Position numbers and translations under genes: made by a program. The notes beneath the pieces were generated by a model that saw only the letters and a program-made list of their open reading frames with translations, was not told the origin of the DNA and ran no database searches. This document shows positions 9,220 to 18,107 of a stretch of 62,825 bases of DNA, piece after piece. The first letter of the stretch is position 1, and each line of letters begins with the position of its first letter. The stretch is from Candidatus Omnitrophota bacterium (lineage in GTDB: Bacteria; Omnitrophota; Omnitrophia; Omnitrophales; Aquincolibacteriaceae). The stretch lies in contig CAISGE010000071.1 of assembly GCA_903884815.1 (NCBI GenBank), forward strand, positions 1-62,825. Reading direction: 5' to 3'.

Positions 9220-11160
9220 TCAGTTTATGGAGTCGCTTGACACCACGACTATTCCAGCATCGAATTTAAAATATCGACGGGGAAGTTCCCACAGAAGGTT
9301 TCCAAACGCGAAATCGTCGAAACCTTTCAACGGCATTGCGAGGTAATGCCCGTCGCTCATTGATCCCTCAAGAAAACCATTAAAATCTTTAGTGAGCACA
9401 AGCCTGCCATCGGAAGAACAGTACGGATTCCTGGGGATATACCCTCCCTCATAATAATAATAGCCATCGTTGTAGCTGACAAAAGTCACATTCGGACTTG
9501 AACGGGTCAATTTCTTAACGCTCATCACATCATGATTAAATCCCGATTCCATTTTACGATTGAAGGAAAAATGCGTTCTTGCGCTTTCGATTTGTTTCAG
9601 GACCCTCTCGGGTGCATTGCCGGCATAGACAAAGCTTATGGCACCAATAAACACGACCGCGAATAGCGGCAAGATCCATCTCGCGGGTTTCCAGGAAAAC
9701 GATCTCTCGAATTCCGAATGAACCAAATCAAACAAAAGAAATAAGCAAAGCAGCAGAATACTGGAAATATTGATAATGTTGTTTTCATGGCTACGGCCAA
9801 AGAAGTACAGGGAATTTCCGATCGCGAGCAGAATCAAAAAAACAACAGCCCGGAAGTGGCGCCCGGGAAGAAAGAAACGATTCCGCCAATGATAGATAAA
9901 AACAACGCCCAGCATCACCGGCACATACCAGTAAAAGGACTGCCTGAGCACCGGAATGAATCCGAGGCCATGCTGCCGAAACGTCTCCGCGGACGAAGGG
10001 CCATACGCAAAAAAAACACGATAAATGAGAAAAGAGGCACCTAGGAGAACGCCATTCTTCGCGTAAAGCATGACGTAGTTCCTCGAAACCGTACTCAAAG
10101 GATCCTTTTTCGATAGCACGTCCATACCAAAAAAGAATAAAACGAGGATGGCATAGGCCAGCGTATAGATCACGCCAAAAGAGTGATGAAAGATCAATAA
10201 GAAACCGAGCGCCAGCCCCGTCAGCCAGTGGGCATCCCCTTTGGAATAAACTGCCAGCAGTGCAACCAACCACCAGTCAAGTCTCAACGGGGTCACCTGA
10301 ATACAAAAGATAATATCTGCGATGTTCCCGTACATCCTGACAAGCACAGCACTAATCAACAAGTAAAGGGCATAGCATTTGTGAGTAAATAAACGGCGTC
10401 CAAAAAGGTACAAACCCATAAAGAAAGCATAAACAGAGAATTGCCCCACAAGATTAAATTGATAAAAAGAAAAGCCAAGCTTGATCCACAATACTGCCAG
10501 TAACGAGAGAAGATGGTCATACTGAAAACCGGTTTGATTGAGTGGAAAACCGTGAAAGATCCGCATGGCTGGGAAAAGAATTAAATTATAATCCACTGAA
10601 GAATAAGCGCTTGAAGCGACCATGCATATCGGGAGTAGCAAGAGCGAAAGAATGACCGCGAGGATGCGGCGTGTGTTAATGAGCAGGGACAGTATTACCG
10701 TGATCCCAAGAACCGAAAGGATGAAATACATAGCTGGAACATCATGAAGGAGAGCCTTCGAATATTCCGCCATGGGCGGCGTAAAACCGACCTCTCTGAG
10801 AAATAGAAGAGACGGCAAGGCAAACAGAAATGCCAAGCCTCGCCGAAAAAACGGATGATGTATTTTGTTTATAAAGCAATATAGCCCAAAAGTTGTCGCG
10901 ACGATCAAATGGACGAGCCCATAAAGGACATAGATCTGGATACCATTACGTGGGGTCGTTACTACGGAGCGAACCGTCGGAATATATTCTAATATCGGCA
11001 ACCGGCTATTGAATGACCAGATAAAAGGAGCAAAGTGGAAAAAAAGCTGATACGCGACGGTTGTGACAAAGCCCGCTAAGACAAGCGGGCACAAGAAGGT
11101 GAAAAAAAAAGAAACTTTTTTAGAAAGACCTGGCTGATTCAACATTTCCACAGAAGACAT
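9220..11160 (-). CDS. Polytopic membrane protein, paralogue of 7256-9160
   Basis: The 646-residue protein is collinear with the gene immediately downstream. Long stretches are identical at DNA level (for example around 9680-9780 versus 7710-7810, and 10018-10130 versus 8041-8150). The C-terminal soluble domain differs (FNRKMESGFNHDVMSVKK, YNDGYYYYEGGYIPRNPY) but keeps the GHYLAMP segment. The start is the ATG at 11160, one base past the epimerase stop; a longer in-frame extension would overlap the epimerase by over 230 bases and is rejected. The pair probably arose by tandem duplication followed by divergence of the extracytoplasmic domain and gene conversion in the membrane core. Role: inferred glycan transfer or polymerisation. 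Confidence 0.6.
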   Translation of the reverse strand: MSSVEMLNQPGLSKKVSFFFTFLCPLVLAGFVTTVAYQLFFHFAPFIWSFNSRLPILEYIPTVRSVVTTPRNGIQIYVLYGLVHLIVATTFGLYCFINKIHHPFFRRGLAFLFALPSLLFLREVGFTPPMAEYSKALLHDVPAMYFILSVLGITVILSLLINTRRILAVILSLLLLPICMVASSAYSSVDYNLILFPAMRIFHGFPLNQTGFQYDHLLSLLAVLWIKLGFSFYQFNLVGQFSVYAFFMGLYLFGRRLFTHKCYALYLLISAVLVRMYGNIADIIFCIQVTPLRLDWWLVALLAVYSKGDAHWLTGLALGFLLIFHHSFGVIYTLAYAILVLFFFGMDVLSKKDPLSTVSRNYVMLYAKNGVLLGASFLIYRVFFAYGPSSAETFRQHGLGFIPVLRQSFYWYVPVMLGVVFIYHWRNRFFLPGRHFRAVVFLILLAIGNSLYFFGRSHENNIINISSILLLCLFLLFDLVHSEFERSFSWKPARWILPLFAVVFIGAISFVYAGNAPERVLKQIESARTHFSFNRKMESGFNHDVMSVKKLTRSSPNVTFVSYNDGYYYYEGGYIPRNPYCSSDGRLVLTKDFNGFLEGSMSDGHYLAMPLKGFDDFAFGNLLWELPRRYFKFDAGIVVVSSDSIN

Positions 11161-11161
11161 C

Positions 11162-12112
11162 TCATCGTCCGGTCCACAACACGTGATTAGCCCTAAACCA
11201 TTCCCACGTTTTAAGCAGTCCGTGTTCAAGATCCGTCTCGGGTGACCAGTCCAGCAGCTGCTTTGCTTTCGAAATATCGGCGAGCCACTGATTGGTATCC
11301 CAGATCCTTGACGGCATGCTCCCCCATTCGAATTCGGTTGTTTCTCCCGTGACCCGGACCGCCGTTTCAACAACTGCCTTGATGGACGATTGCACACCCG
11401 CCCCGATATTGAACGTCTCTCCCGGGAATTCCTTCAGTAGATCCACGCGCAGATAGGCCTGCAAAATATCGTCGATATAGATGTGATCATGGGAAGTTTC
11501 AGGCGAAACAAGTTTCATCTTTTCTTTCGAATAGAGCGCTCTCATTAAGGTCGGGATGAATCGGGAGGGTTCTTCATAGGGCCCGTAAACCGAAAAGGGG
11601 CGCATTGTCACGATCGGCCTTTTTTTAGCCTGGGCCGCATGAAAACACAGCAGGGTCTGTGCAGATTTCGTGACAGCATAGTAACTCGCCGGCTCCAGAA
11701 GATCTGTTTCCTTCATCGGCGACTTCTTAAACCCGTATTCCGAGGAGCTTCCCGTATTGACGAATAACTCGAAGTCGACATCCATCGACGCTGTGAGCAG
11801 ATGCTGGGTCCCCTGAATATTGGTCTTGATGCAAAGATCCGCATCCTGCTGGGAAGAATAGGCACCGTAGGTTGCCAAATGATAGATAACCGTCGGTTGG
11901 ATCTTTTGGATCAGACCGCGCAACTCGTTCAAGTCTGAAAGGTCGCAAATATGAACCTTTACCTTATTTAAAAGATCATCGATCCGCCAAGTTTTGGCGG
12001 TTTTCCTCAACAAAAGGTGTACTTCCGCGTTCTCAGCGATCAACTTTCTTGTCAAACAAGCACCAATAAAACCGCTGGCTCCCGTAATCAGATAAACCCG
12101 CTTGGACGTCAT
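11162..12112 (-). CDS. NAD-dependent sugar epimerase/dehydratase (extended SDR)
   Basis: The 316-residue protein shows the dinucleotide-binding YLITGASGFIGACLTRKL, the NTGSSSEYG serine region and the catalytic YAVTK (Tyr-x-x-x-Lys). The later segment RPFSVYGPYEEPSRFIP is typical of sugar-nucleotide SDRs such as GalE or RmlB relatives. These enzymes oxidise and then epimerise or dehydrate nucleotide sugars. A ribosome site AAAGGTGA lies just before the ATG at 12112. It heads a run of closely spaced genes down to 4145. The sugar substrate cannot be read from sequence. Confidence 0.88.
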   Translation of the reverse strand: MTSKRVYLITGASGFIGACLTRKLIAENAEVHLLLRKTAKTWRIDDLLNKVKVHICDLSDLNELRGLIQKIQPTVIYHLATYGAYSSQQDADLCIKTNIQGTQHLLTASMDVDFELFVNTGSSSEYGFKKSPMKETDLLEPASYYAVTKSAQTLLCFHAAQAKKRPIVTMRPFSVYGPYEEPSRFIPTLMRALYSKEKMKLVSPETSHDHIYIDDILQAYLRVDLLKEFPGETFNIGAGVQSSIKAVVETAVRVTGETTEFEWGSMPSRIWDTNQWLADISKAKQLLDWSPETDLEHGLLKTWEWFRANHVLWTGR

Positions 12113-12431
12113 GGAATCACCTTTAAATAGGCTTCTAAACTCGCTAGATATTTTAGCGGTTTATAAAATAAAACACTAGGAGTCGTTCGAAAAACTACTC
12201 TATTTTTTACCCGCAACGCGCACTTTTTTCCTCATCGGGCATCTTGCCACAAGAAGAATAAATCTTAGGGCATATGAATACGCCCCACATCAATCCCGTT
12301 GCTCGTTTAGGCAAACTCGCTCAAAAGAGCGCCGCTGAAACAATCCGTATCTTCTGCTACTCCGTACCCAACGGGAAAAAAATCTCAAGAATCTGACCAC
12401 TTAGAGGGGATGCCGATGGCACTGCTCCCGC
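12113..12431. other. Intergenic stretch between the two epimerase genes
   Basis: The 319 bases are A+T-rich near 12130-12230 and contain no gene I can support. A promoter for the 12112-4145 gene run is expected here. Only weak candidates are visible on the minus strand (TATAAA- and TAAAAT-like hexamers near 12150-12175, without a good -35), plus a short CGCTA/TAGCG inverted repeat in the likely leader. Confidence 0.4.
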
Positions 12432-13313
12432 TCATTTGTCACTCAGCAGCAATTCGCGTTTTATATCCTTTTTATGAATTCGATACCAATCATACAAAGA
12501 AGCAACGCTTGTATCAATGTCGGAAAAAGAAAAGGGGCCCATTTCCAGGAGTAGCCGGGTGTTATCACCGCTGTACTCCTTGTCCAAGCCAGAGTGCGCC
12601 ACCCGTATTTCCAAGTCCTTCCCCGAGGCCTTTAAAACCTTCTTTGCCAGAGTGACCAAGTCGTATGTCCTCCCCGCGCAAACATTATAAGATTTTTCCT
12701 CCGCGGGATTACGGATAAACCAATCCGTGATCCTGACCATGTCATCAATATAGAGATAATCAAAAAAAACATTTTTTTTGATCGTGATGGGAAGATCCCA
12801 GGCTGCCTTGCAGCAGGCATTCGAAATAAAACGTATTTCCCAATCCTCGTATTTTCCGAATACGGCAAAAGGACGCAGGTTGACAATGTTGTCCGCGCGT
12901 TCAATGTATTTGCCGATAAGGTACCGTGACAGCCCGGGTTCGTCCTCCGGGACATACGTGTCAAAATACTCCTCTTTCATTCTCGGGATCCAGTGTTCCC
13001 GTGCATATTCCTGGCCCGATCCGAGATTGATCATCTTGCCATAGGATCCGCTACAGCGGGCCAGATTAAAGAACATGCGAAGATTATTCTCCAGGATCTT
13101 CGTTGTGTCCTTTTTGGAGTTCCGGGTAGCATTCCATGTCGCAGCATGGAGGACCACATCAAAACTGTTGGCTTGAACATAGTCTCGGACATTCTCAGCA
13201 TCCAGGAGGTCCAGCTCTCTTTTCTCCGGCGCCAGGATCTCATACTTGGCGCCAAGCTGTTCTCTTAAATTGCGTCCGATGAACCCCGCACCGCCTGTAA
13301 TAAAGATCTTCAT
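12432..13313 (-). CDS. NAD-dependent sugar epimerase/dehydratase (extended SDR)
   Basis: The 293-residue protein begins MKIFITGGAGFIGRNL, has LHAATWNATRNSKKD and NLGSGQEYA in the positions of the SDR serine region, and a YLIGK catalytic pair, followed by NLRPFAVFGKYEDWEIRFI. It resembles GDP-fucose-synthase- or rhamnose-reductase-like SDRs more than GalE. It lies 10 bases after the ThDP-enzyme gene and is probably the last gene of the transcript that starts at neuB. It likely performs an epimerisation or reduction step on the sugar modified by its neighbour. Confidence 0.87.
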   Translation of the reverse strand: MKIFITGGAGFIGRNLREQLGAKYEILAPEKRELDLLDAENVRDYVQANSFDVVLHAATWNATRNSKKDTTKILENNLRMFFNLARCSGSYGKMINLGSGQEYAREHWIPRMKEEYFDTYVPEDEPGLSRYLIGKYIERADNIVNLRPFAVFGKYEDWEIRFISNACCKAAWDLPITIKKNVFFDYLYIDDMVRITDWFIRNPAEEKSYNVCAGRTYDLVTLAKKVLKASGKDLEIRVAHSGLDKEYSGDNTRLLLEMGPFSFSDIDTSVASLYDWYRIHKKDIKRELLLSDK

Positions 13314-13323
13314 AGAACCCGCC

Positions 13324-15132
13324 TCACAGAGACTCCAAAGGAGGAATGATCATATTCTCATAAAATTCTTTGCGCTCTAAGAACGGCCAAAGGTCCTCCA
13401 TCGGCTTTGATACGATGGAACCGTCAGGCCGAACCTCGGAGGATAACCTCGGCGAGGTCAAGAGGCCGGGATCGGTCATGACTTCACACAGGAAGGGCCC
13501 GTCGCCCGCCAACACGTCAGCGACACGCTCTCGAAGGTTTTGCTGATCTTCAATTTTCATGTGCTTCAGGCCGTAGGCGACAGCAATGGCGCAGGTATCG
13601 GGAAGCGCCAGTCCGCTGGAAGGGTCACAGGCCACTAGACGCCCTTCAAAATGAGTTCTTTGGGTATTCCGGATCGACGCATAGCCGTTATTGTTCAGGA
13701 CAAACAACTTCAAAGGCAGCTTCAATCGGGCGAGAGTCTCCAGTTCCTGGATATTATGCTGCAATCCCCCGTCTCCGATCAGGCTGACCGTGCGTTTTCT
13801 GCCGCTCGCCAGGCAGGCTCCAATCGCAGCCGGCAACCCAAATCCCATAGCACCCAGCCCCGGGCTATTTAGGATACGCTGTCCTTTTTTGACCCTGAAC
13901 GCCTGCATCGTAATTTCGCTGCAGCCCCCGGAACTTCCCGGGACAAGAACATCCTCCTCGGAAAGCAGGTCGGATAGCACATCGACCAAGGCATAGGTGT
14001 TAACAACGCCTTTTGCCTCCCAATATTCCGGGAGTACCACGGGATATTTCTGCTTCCATTGCCTGCAGCGCTCCAGCCAGGAAGAACGCTCCACAACCTT
14101 CAAGAGACTCCGCTTCTTTAAGATCTCGAACAGAAAATCCTTCACATTTCCGCAAGCCGGAAGATCGATGTGCATTTTCAGCTTCTTGATCTCCGCGGGA
14201 TCGATTTCTACAATAATCTTTTTGGCCGCGCGGCCAAAGTTCGGGTAGTTATACCCGACTTGAAGAAGATCCAGGCGCGCACCCAGCGTGAGGATTAGGT
14301 CGCTATTCTGCTGAATGAAATTCGCTCCCCTCTGGCCAATTGAGCCCGGCCTCCCGAAAAAGAACGGATGATCTTCCGGCAAGAAATCGATGGCCTTCCA
14401 AGTGGTCAGGACAGGTATTTTGAGAGATTCCGCAAGGTCAACAAATTCCCGGAGACCGCCGGCCAACCGTATGCCGTTCCCCGCAAGGATCACCGGCCTC
14501 TCTGAGGCGTTCAATAACGCAATGGCTTGATCGACCTGAGAGGAAAGATCATGGCTGCGCTCGCGGGACGGCGCATCGACCGGCTTAAATCCCTCGAGCT
14601 TGGATTCGTCGATCATAGTCCCCTGCACATCAAGTGGAATATCGATCCAAACAGGACCCGGCCGGCCCGAATACGCCAGATGAGCAGCCCTCTCAAGATG
14701 GTATCGAACACTCAGGGGATCCAAAATAGTCACGGCGTATTTGGTGACCGGTTTCACCATCGAAATAATATCCACTTCCTGAATACCCAACTGCCTCACA
14801 CCACTCGTACCGATCATGTCAGAACGCTTGACCTGTCCCGAAAGGACCAAAAGCGGGGTGGAATCGATCCAAGCCCCGGAAACCCCCGTAATGGCATTCG
14901 TCCCGCCGGGGCCCGTCGTCACCAAGGCCACTCCGAGGCTTCCCGTATATTGGGCGTAAGCTTCCGCGGCGATTACCGCCGCCTGTTCGTGAAGACAGCA
15001 AACATAATCCAGATCAGGGCGGCTCCCAAGAGAGTCTAAAAGATGCATGCATCCCCCTCCAGGCAATAAAAAGACATTTCGGACGCGAAGCTTCGCAATA
15101 AATTCAAAAACGTAATCGGAAAGTTTGATCAT
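13324..15132 (-). CDS. ThDP-dependent enzyme of the acetolactate synthase (IlvB-like) family
   Basis: The 602-residue protein has the three-domain IlvB layout. The N-terminal pyrimidine domain carries the catalytic Glu in LHEQAAVIAAEAYAQ and TTGPGGTNAITGVSGAW. A central domain follows (VILAGNGIRLAGG). The C-terminal domain has the ThDP/Mg motif GDGGLQHNIQELETL...NNNGYASI. The length is normal. The ilvN regulatory subunit and other branched-chain amino-acid genes are absent, and sugar enzymes flank it. In glycan clusters, relatives such as YerE attach an acetyl-type C2 unit to a keto sugar to make branched sugars; that role is inferred here. The FAD requirement cannot be judged. Confidence 0.85.
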   Translation of the reverse strand: MIKLSDYVFEFIAKLRVRNVFLLPGGGCMHLLDSLGSRPDLDYVCCLHEQAAVIAAEAYAQYTGSLGVALVTTGPGGTNAITGVSGAWIDSTPLLVLSGQVKRSDMIGTSGVRQLGIQEVDIISMVKPVTKYAVTILDPLSVRYHLERAAHLAYSGRPGPVWIDIPLDVQGTMIDESKLEGFKPVDAPSRERSHDLSSQVDQAIALLNASERPVILAGNGIRLAGGLREFVDLAESLKIPVLTTWKAIDFLPEDHPFFFGRPGSIGQRGANFIQQNSDLILTLGARLDLLQVGYNYPNFGRAAKKIIVEIDPAEIKKLKMHIDLPACGNVKDFLFEILKKRSLLKVVERSSWLERCRQWKQKYPVVLPEYWEAKGVVNTYALVDVLSDLLSEEDVLVPGSSGGCSEITMQAFRVKKGQRILNSPGLGAMGFGLPAAIGACLASGRKRTVSLIGDGGLQHNIQELETLARLKLPLKLFVLNNNGYASIRNTQRTHFEGRLVACDPSSGLALPDTCAIAVAYGLKHMKIEDQQNLRERVADVLAGDGPFLCEVMTDPGLLTSPRLSSEVRPDGSIVSKPMEDLWPFLERKEFYENMIIPPLESL

Positions 15133-15194
15133 TTTTTATCTTTCTGGACTGCCTTCTTCGAGGCCGCGCCAAGGGATATTCCCTATTTAGAAAA

Positions 15195-16214
15195 CTACCA
15201 GCCCGGATCTCCCAATAGATTACAATCCTTGCAGATTTCCGGAGGATCAACCTCAGGATCCATCAGTTGTTTGCGCATGTCGACCATCAGGGGATGATTG
15301 TAGGCGTCAATCCCGGCCTCAAACAGGTTCCCGCTCGCCCCTCCTAAGAGGGTGTTCATACCACAACAAACTATCATTTGTCCTGACATGTCGCAGCCGG
15401 TCCTCTGCCATAGCTGAGGGCAGAGTTTCCGGACGCCTTCTTTTCTGACAAGCGGTGGAAAAAAACAAAAGCCTGGCAGAGCTTCCTCAGCGCGACTTCG
15501 AAATTCCCGATAAGAGGGATGCGACTCCAAAAGAATCTCATCCGGTTTCGGGTTGAAACCCATGGGCCGGTACATAAAAAACCGAAGACTGCGGCATCCC
15601 GACTCACGGATAAAACGGGCTATCTTCAGAATTTTCTCCGGCTGCTTCTCGACCTCGCTGCGAAGTAGCACATAAGTCGCATGCACGGGAAAGATGCTAT
15701 TGATCTTCGAAAGATCCCTTTCAAGGATCGATCGATTCGCCTCATAAAGAGAGACGTTGATCCTGGAGATCCCAGCGCGCTTCAGATCAAGAATGCGCTC
15801 CGCCAGAAGCAACCCATTGGTCGAAGTATTTGTCATGCGCCCTTGTTTGCTAAGATAAACAATAATACGGTCGAGATCCTTCACCAAAAGCGGTTCGCCA
15901 CCCTGCAAGTCCACAAAAAGAGCGTTCGCGAACCACGGATTTTCAAAAATACGCTGCACCTTCTCAAGCGTGGCCTCGTTCTCCCGCTGCCTCGTCTTTC
16001 CCTCATCAAGGATCTTGCCTGCATTACAGTAGCTACAATTAAGGTTGCAACGGTTCGTGAGCAACAGGCAGACAATTTGGGGGGTATAACGGCGCACGGA
16101 CAGCACTGCATTCCGCGATGAAAAGCGATACTTCAGATAATTCCAGAGCTTGGGGCCCATCGACGCAGGGCGTAACTTTTTTGCCACCTCGGCGTAATAC
16201 AAAAGTCTTTTCAT
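15195..16214 (-). CDS. Radical SAM protein with SPASM-like C-terminus
   Basis: The 339-residue protein has the [4Fe-4S] motif CNLNCSYC preceded by CLLLTNR, then FVDLQGGEPLLVKDLDRII and TSTNGLLL, all standard radical SAM features. Near its end cysteines occur as CPQLW...GCD...VCCGM and CKDCNLL, consistent with an auxiliary cluster. The start is the ATG at 16214 with GAGAAAG before it; a frame 12 codons longer overlaps the methyltransferase gene. It probably catalyses a radical modification of a sugar or of a carrier-bound intermediate. It lies between a ThDP enzyme and a methyltransferase in the same run. Confidence 0.85.
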   Translation of the reverse strand: MKRLLYYAEVAKKLRPASMGPKLWNYLKYRFSSRNAVLSVRRYTPQIVCLLLTNRCNLNCSYCNAGKILDEGKTRQRENEATLEKVQRIFENPWFANALFVDLQGGEPLLVKDLDRIIVYLSKQGRMTNTSTNGLLLAERILDLKRAGISRINVSLYEANRSILERDLSKINSIFPVHATYVLLRSEVEKQPEKILKIARFIRESGCRSLRFFMYRPMGFNPKPDEILLESHPSYREFRSRAEEALPGFCFFPPLVRKEGVRKLCPQLWQRTGCDMSGQMIVCCGMNTLLGGASGNLFEAGIDAYNHPLMVDMRKQLMDPEVDPPEICKDCNLLGDPGW

Positions 16215-16233
16215 GCGATTCTTTCTCAAGAGA

Positions 16234-17085
16234 TTATTTTTTATGGGCAAACACTGTCACGATATCAAATAAGTTTTTTTTGATCCGTATCTTCCCGATC
16301 AGAGAGGAACCCAAAGAGGCACAAATCCGGCTAAGGACATGCCGTTTGTTTTCTGGTGAGAGCCAACCCAGGACCGTCTTTAAAAACAAGAGATGAGGGA
16401 AATATTCATACTGCTCGACCCCGAAGCCTGACGCCTCGAGCATCGCCAAAAGATTCCTTCGGTCAAAATAAACGAGATGCAGCGGCGGAAGGATCGCGTA
16501 GTACTTCGATCCGGTGATCCTCGCATAGAGGCTCGAGACATCATGCACCTTCACGATAAGAAGGCCTCCGGGTTTCAAGAGATCGTGACACTTGGCCAAG
16601 GCTTTAAGCGGATCGGGCAGATGGTCCAGGACGTCCTGCATGCTAATAACATCAAAAAAATCTTGGGGACATTCATACTCTTCAAGGGCACCTCCGGAAA
16701 TATGGCTCCCATGCTTACCCCTAGCCCTCTCGGCATAACGGGCATCCATTTCGATACCATGGCATTCCCACCCATATTCAAGCATACAATCCAGGAAATA
16801 GCCCGAAGAGCACCCCACATCCAGGATCTTACCAGTCGGGACCCTTTGGCAGATATGATCGGCAATTTTCGAATAATAATATTTCAGGTTCTCTTTGTTC
16901 GCCTCATCCGAATAAACGGAAACATCCAACTTTTGTTTTTCATAGTACGGAATCAGCTCTTCCTTCGAAAGAACCTCGCCTACGAAGGACAGACCACACT
17001 CTTTACATTGAAGGATGTGGAAGTCGCTCACCACGTACCGGATGGCTAATTTCTTGCTCTTACAAAAGATACAAACGTTGTGCAT
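16234..17085 (-). CDS. SAM methyltransferase with N-terminal zinc-ribbon
   Basis: The 283-residue protein begins with two cysteine pairs (CIFC and CKEC, ~20 residues apart) that look like a zinc ribbon, followed by a Methyltransf_23-type core: ILDVGCSSGYFLDCM, GIEMDARYAERAR and FDVISMQDVLDHLPDP. The tail after residue ~200 is FEY/LF-rich. This architecture is common among methyltransferases of surface-polysaccharide clusters. Some C-methylate or O-methylate nucleotide sugars. The acceptor is unknown. Confidence 0.87.
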   Translation of the reverse strand: MHNVCIFCKSKKLAIRYVVSDFHILQCKECGLSFVGEVLSKEELIPYYEKQKLDVSVYSDEANKENLKYYYSKIADHICQRVPTGKILDVGCSSGYFLDCMLEYGWECHGIEMDARYAERARGKHGSHISGGALEEYECPQDFFDVISMQDVLDHLPDPLKALAKCHDLLKPGGLLIVKVHDVSSLYARITGSKYYAILPPLHLVYFDRRNLLAMLEASGFGVEQYEYFPHLLFLKTVLGWLSPENKRHVLSRICASLGSSLIGKIRIKKNLFDIVTVFAHKK

Positions 17086-17114
17086 TTTAAATCCAACCGT
17101 CTCGCTTGAATTTT

Positions 17115-18044
17115 TCAGAAATTGATCCTTTCCTTCTCGATCACAAGGGGGCGCTTTAACACCTGCGTGTAGATCGAGCCCACGTACTCCCCGATCACAC
17201 CCAGGAAAAAGAGCTGGATGCCCCCCATGAAGAACATGCCAATGACAAGCGGCGCTACCCCGCCTTGAAATGTGTTCCAGAAGACCAGTTTGTAGATTAA
17301 GTAGCCGAGGCCAAAGAGAACACTGAGCAAGGACACCCCGAAGCCAATAAAACTGGATAATCGCAGGGGCAGCTTGGAATGATTCACAAAGCCGAGCATC
17401 GCCAGGTCATAGAGGGCGTAAAGATTATTCTTGGTAAAACCCCTTTTCCGAGCGGGTTGGGCATACGGAACGGTCGCTCTTTCAAACCCCACCTCACAAA
17501 TAATACCTCGCACATATGGGTAAGGATCGTTCATGCTCCTCATGATGTCAATAATAGCCTTATCGTACAGACCGAACCCCGTGAAGTTCTTGATGAGCTC
17601 CAGTTCGGACAATTTCTTGACGAGGTTATAGTAGCATTCCCGGACCCAGTACATCAGCGGGGATTCCTTGCTTTCTTTCTTGACCCCCACCACCAACTTG
17701 TAGCCTTCTTCCCATTTCCTGACGAATTCCCTGATCAGTTCCGGAGGATCCTGAAAGTCCGCCGCGATGATGATCGCCGCTTCGCCTTTTGTCTGAAGCA
17801 GACCGTAATAGGGCGACCGAATATGCCCGAAGTTCCGGCTGTTCACAATGATCTTTATGTTCTTGTCTTTCGCGGCGATCCCCTTGAGGATCATGACCGT
17901 GCTGTCTGTCGACGCGTTATCGATAAAAACGTGTTCATAGGTATAGGCCGGCAGGCTGCCCATGACCTCTTTGACTCGCACATAGATCTCTTGGATATTT
18001 TCGGCTTCATTAAAACACGGCGTCACAATACTGATCAATTTCAT
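17115..18044 (-). CDS. GT2 glycosyltransferase, DPM1/GtrB type
   Basis: The 309-residue protein has a GT-A domain (IVTPCFNEAENIQEI, IDNASTDST, NSRNFGHIRSPYYGL, IIAADFQDPPELI) and two C-terminal membrane segments (LRLSSFIGFGVSLLSVLFGL; APLVIGMFFMGGIQLFFLGV), ending in the GEYVGSIYTQVLKRP amphipathic tail. Compared with 4145-5089, the first acidic residue before DLQD-type motif is Ala (AADFQD). It should load a sugar onto polyprenyl phosphate. Two DPM1-like enzymes in one cluster suggest two different lipid-linked donors, which fits the two families of polytopic membrane proteins downstream. Confidence 0.9.
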   Translation of the reverse strand: MKLISIVTPCFNEAENIQEIYVRVKEVMGSLPAYTYEHVFIDNASTDSTVMILKGIAAKDKNIKIIVNSRNFGHIRSPYYGLLQTKGEAAIIIAADFQDPPELIREFVRKWEEGYKLVVGVKKESKESPLMYWVRECYYNLVKKLSELELIKNFTGFGLYDKAIIDIMRSMNDPYPYVRGIICEVGFERATVPYAQPARKRGFTKNNLYALYDLAMLGFVNHSKLPLRLSSFIGFGVSLLSVLFGLGYLIYKLVFWNTFQGGVAPLVIGMFFMGGIQLFFLGVIGEYVGSIYTQVLKRPLVIEKERINF

Positions 18045-18107
18045 GAATGCCTCCCCGGCAGGTTATTCCGATAGAACATATTCCCCGGATGATTTTCCCA
18101 TCACGAG

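Noticed and set aside
11161..11397. Extended start of the 9220-11160 membrane protein
   Set aside because: It would overlap the epimerase gene by more than 230 bases and has no counterpart in the paralogue.
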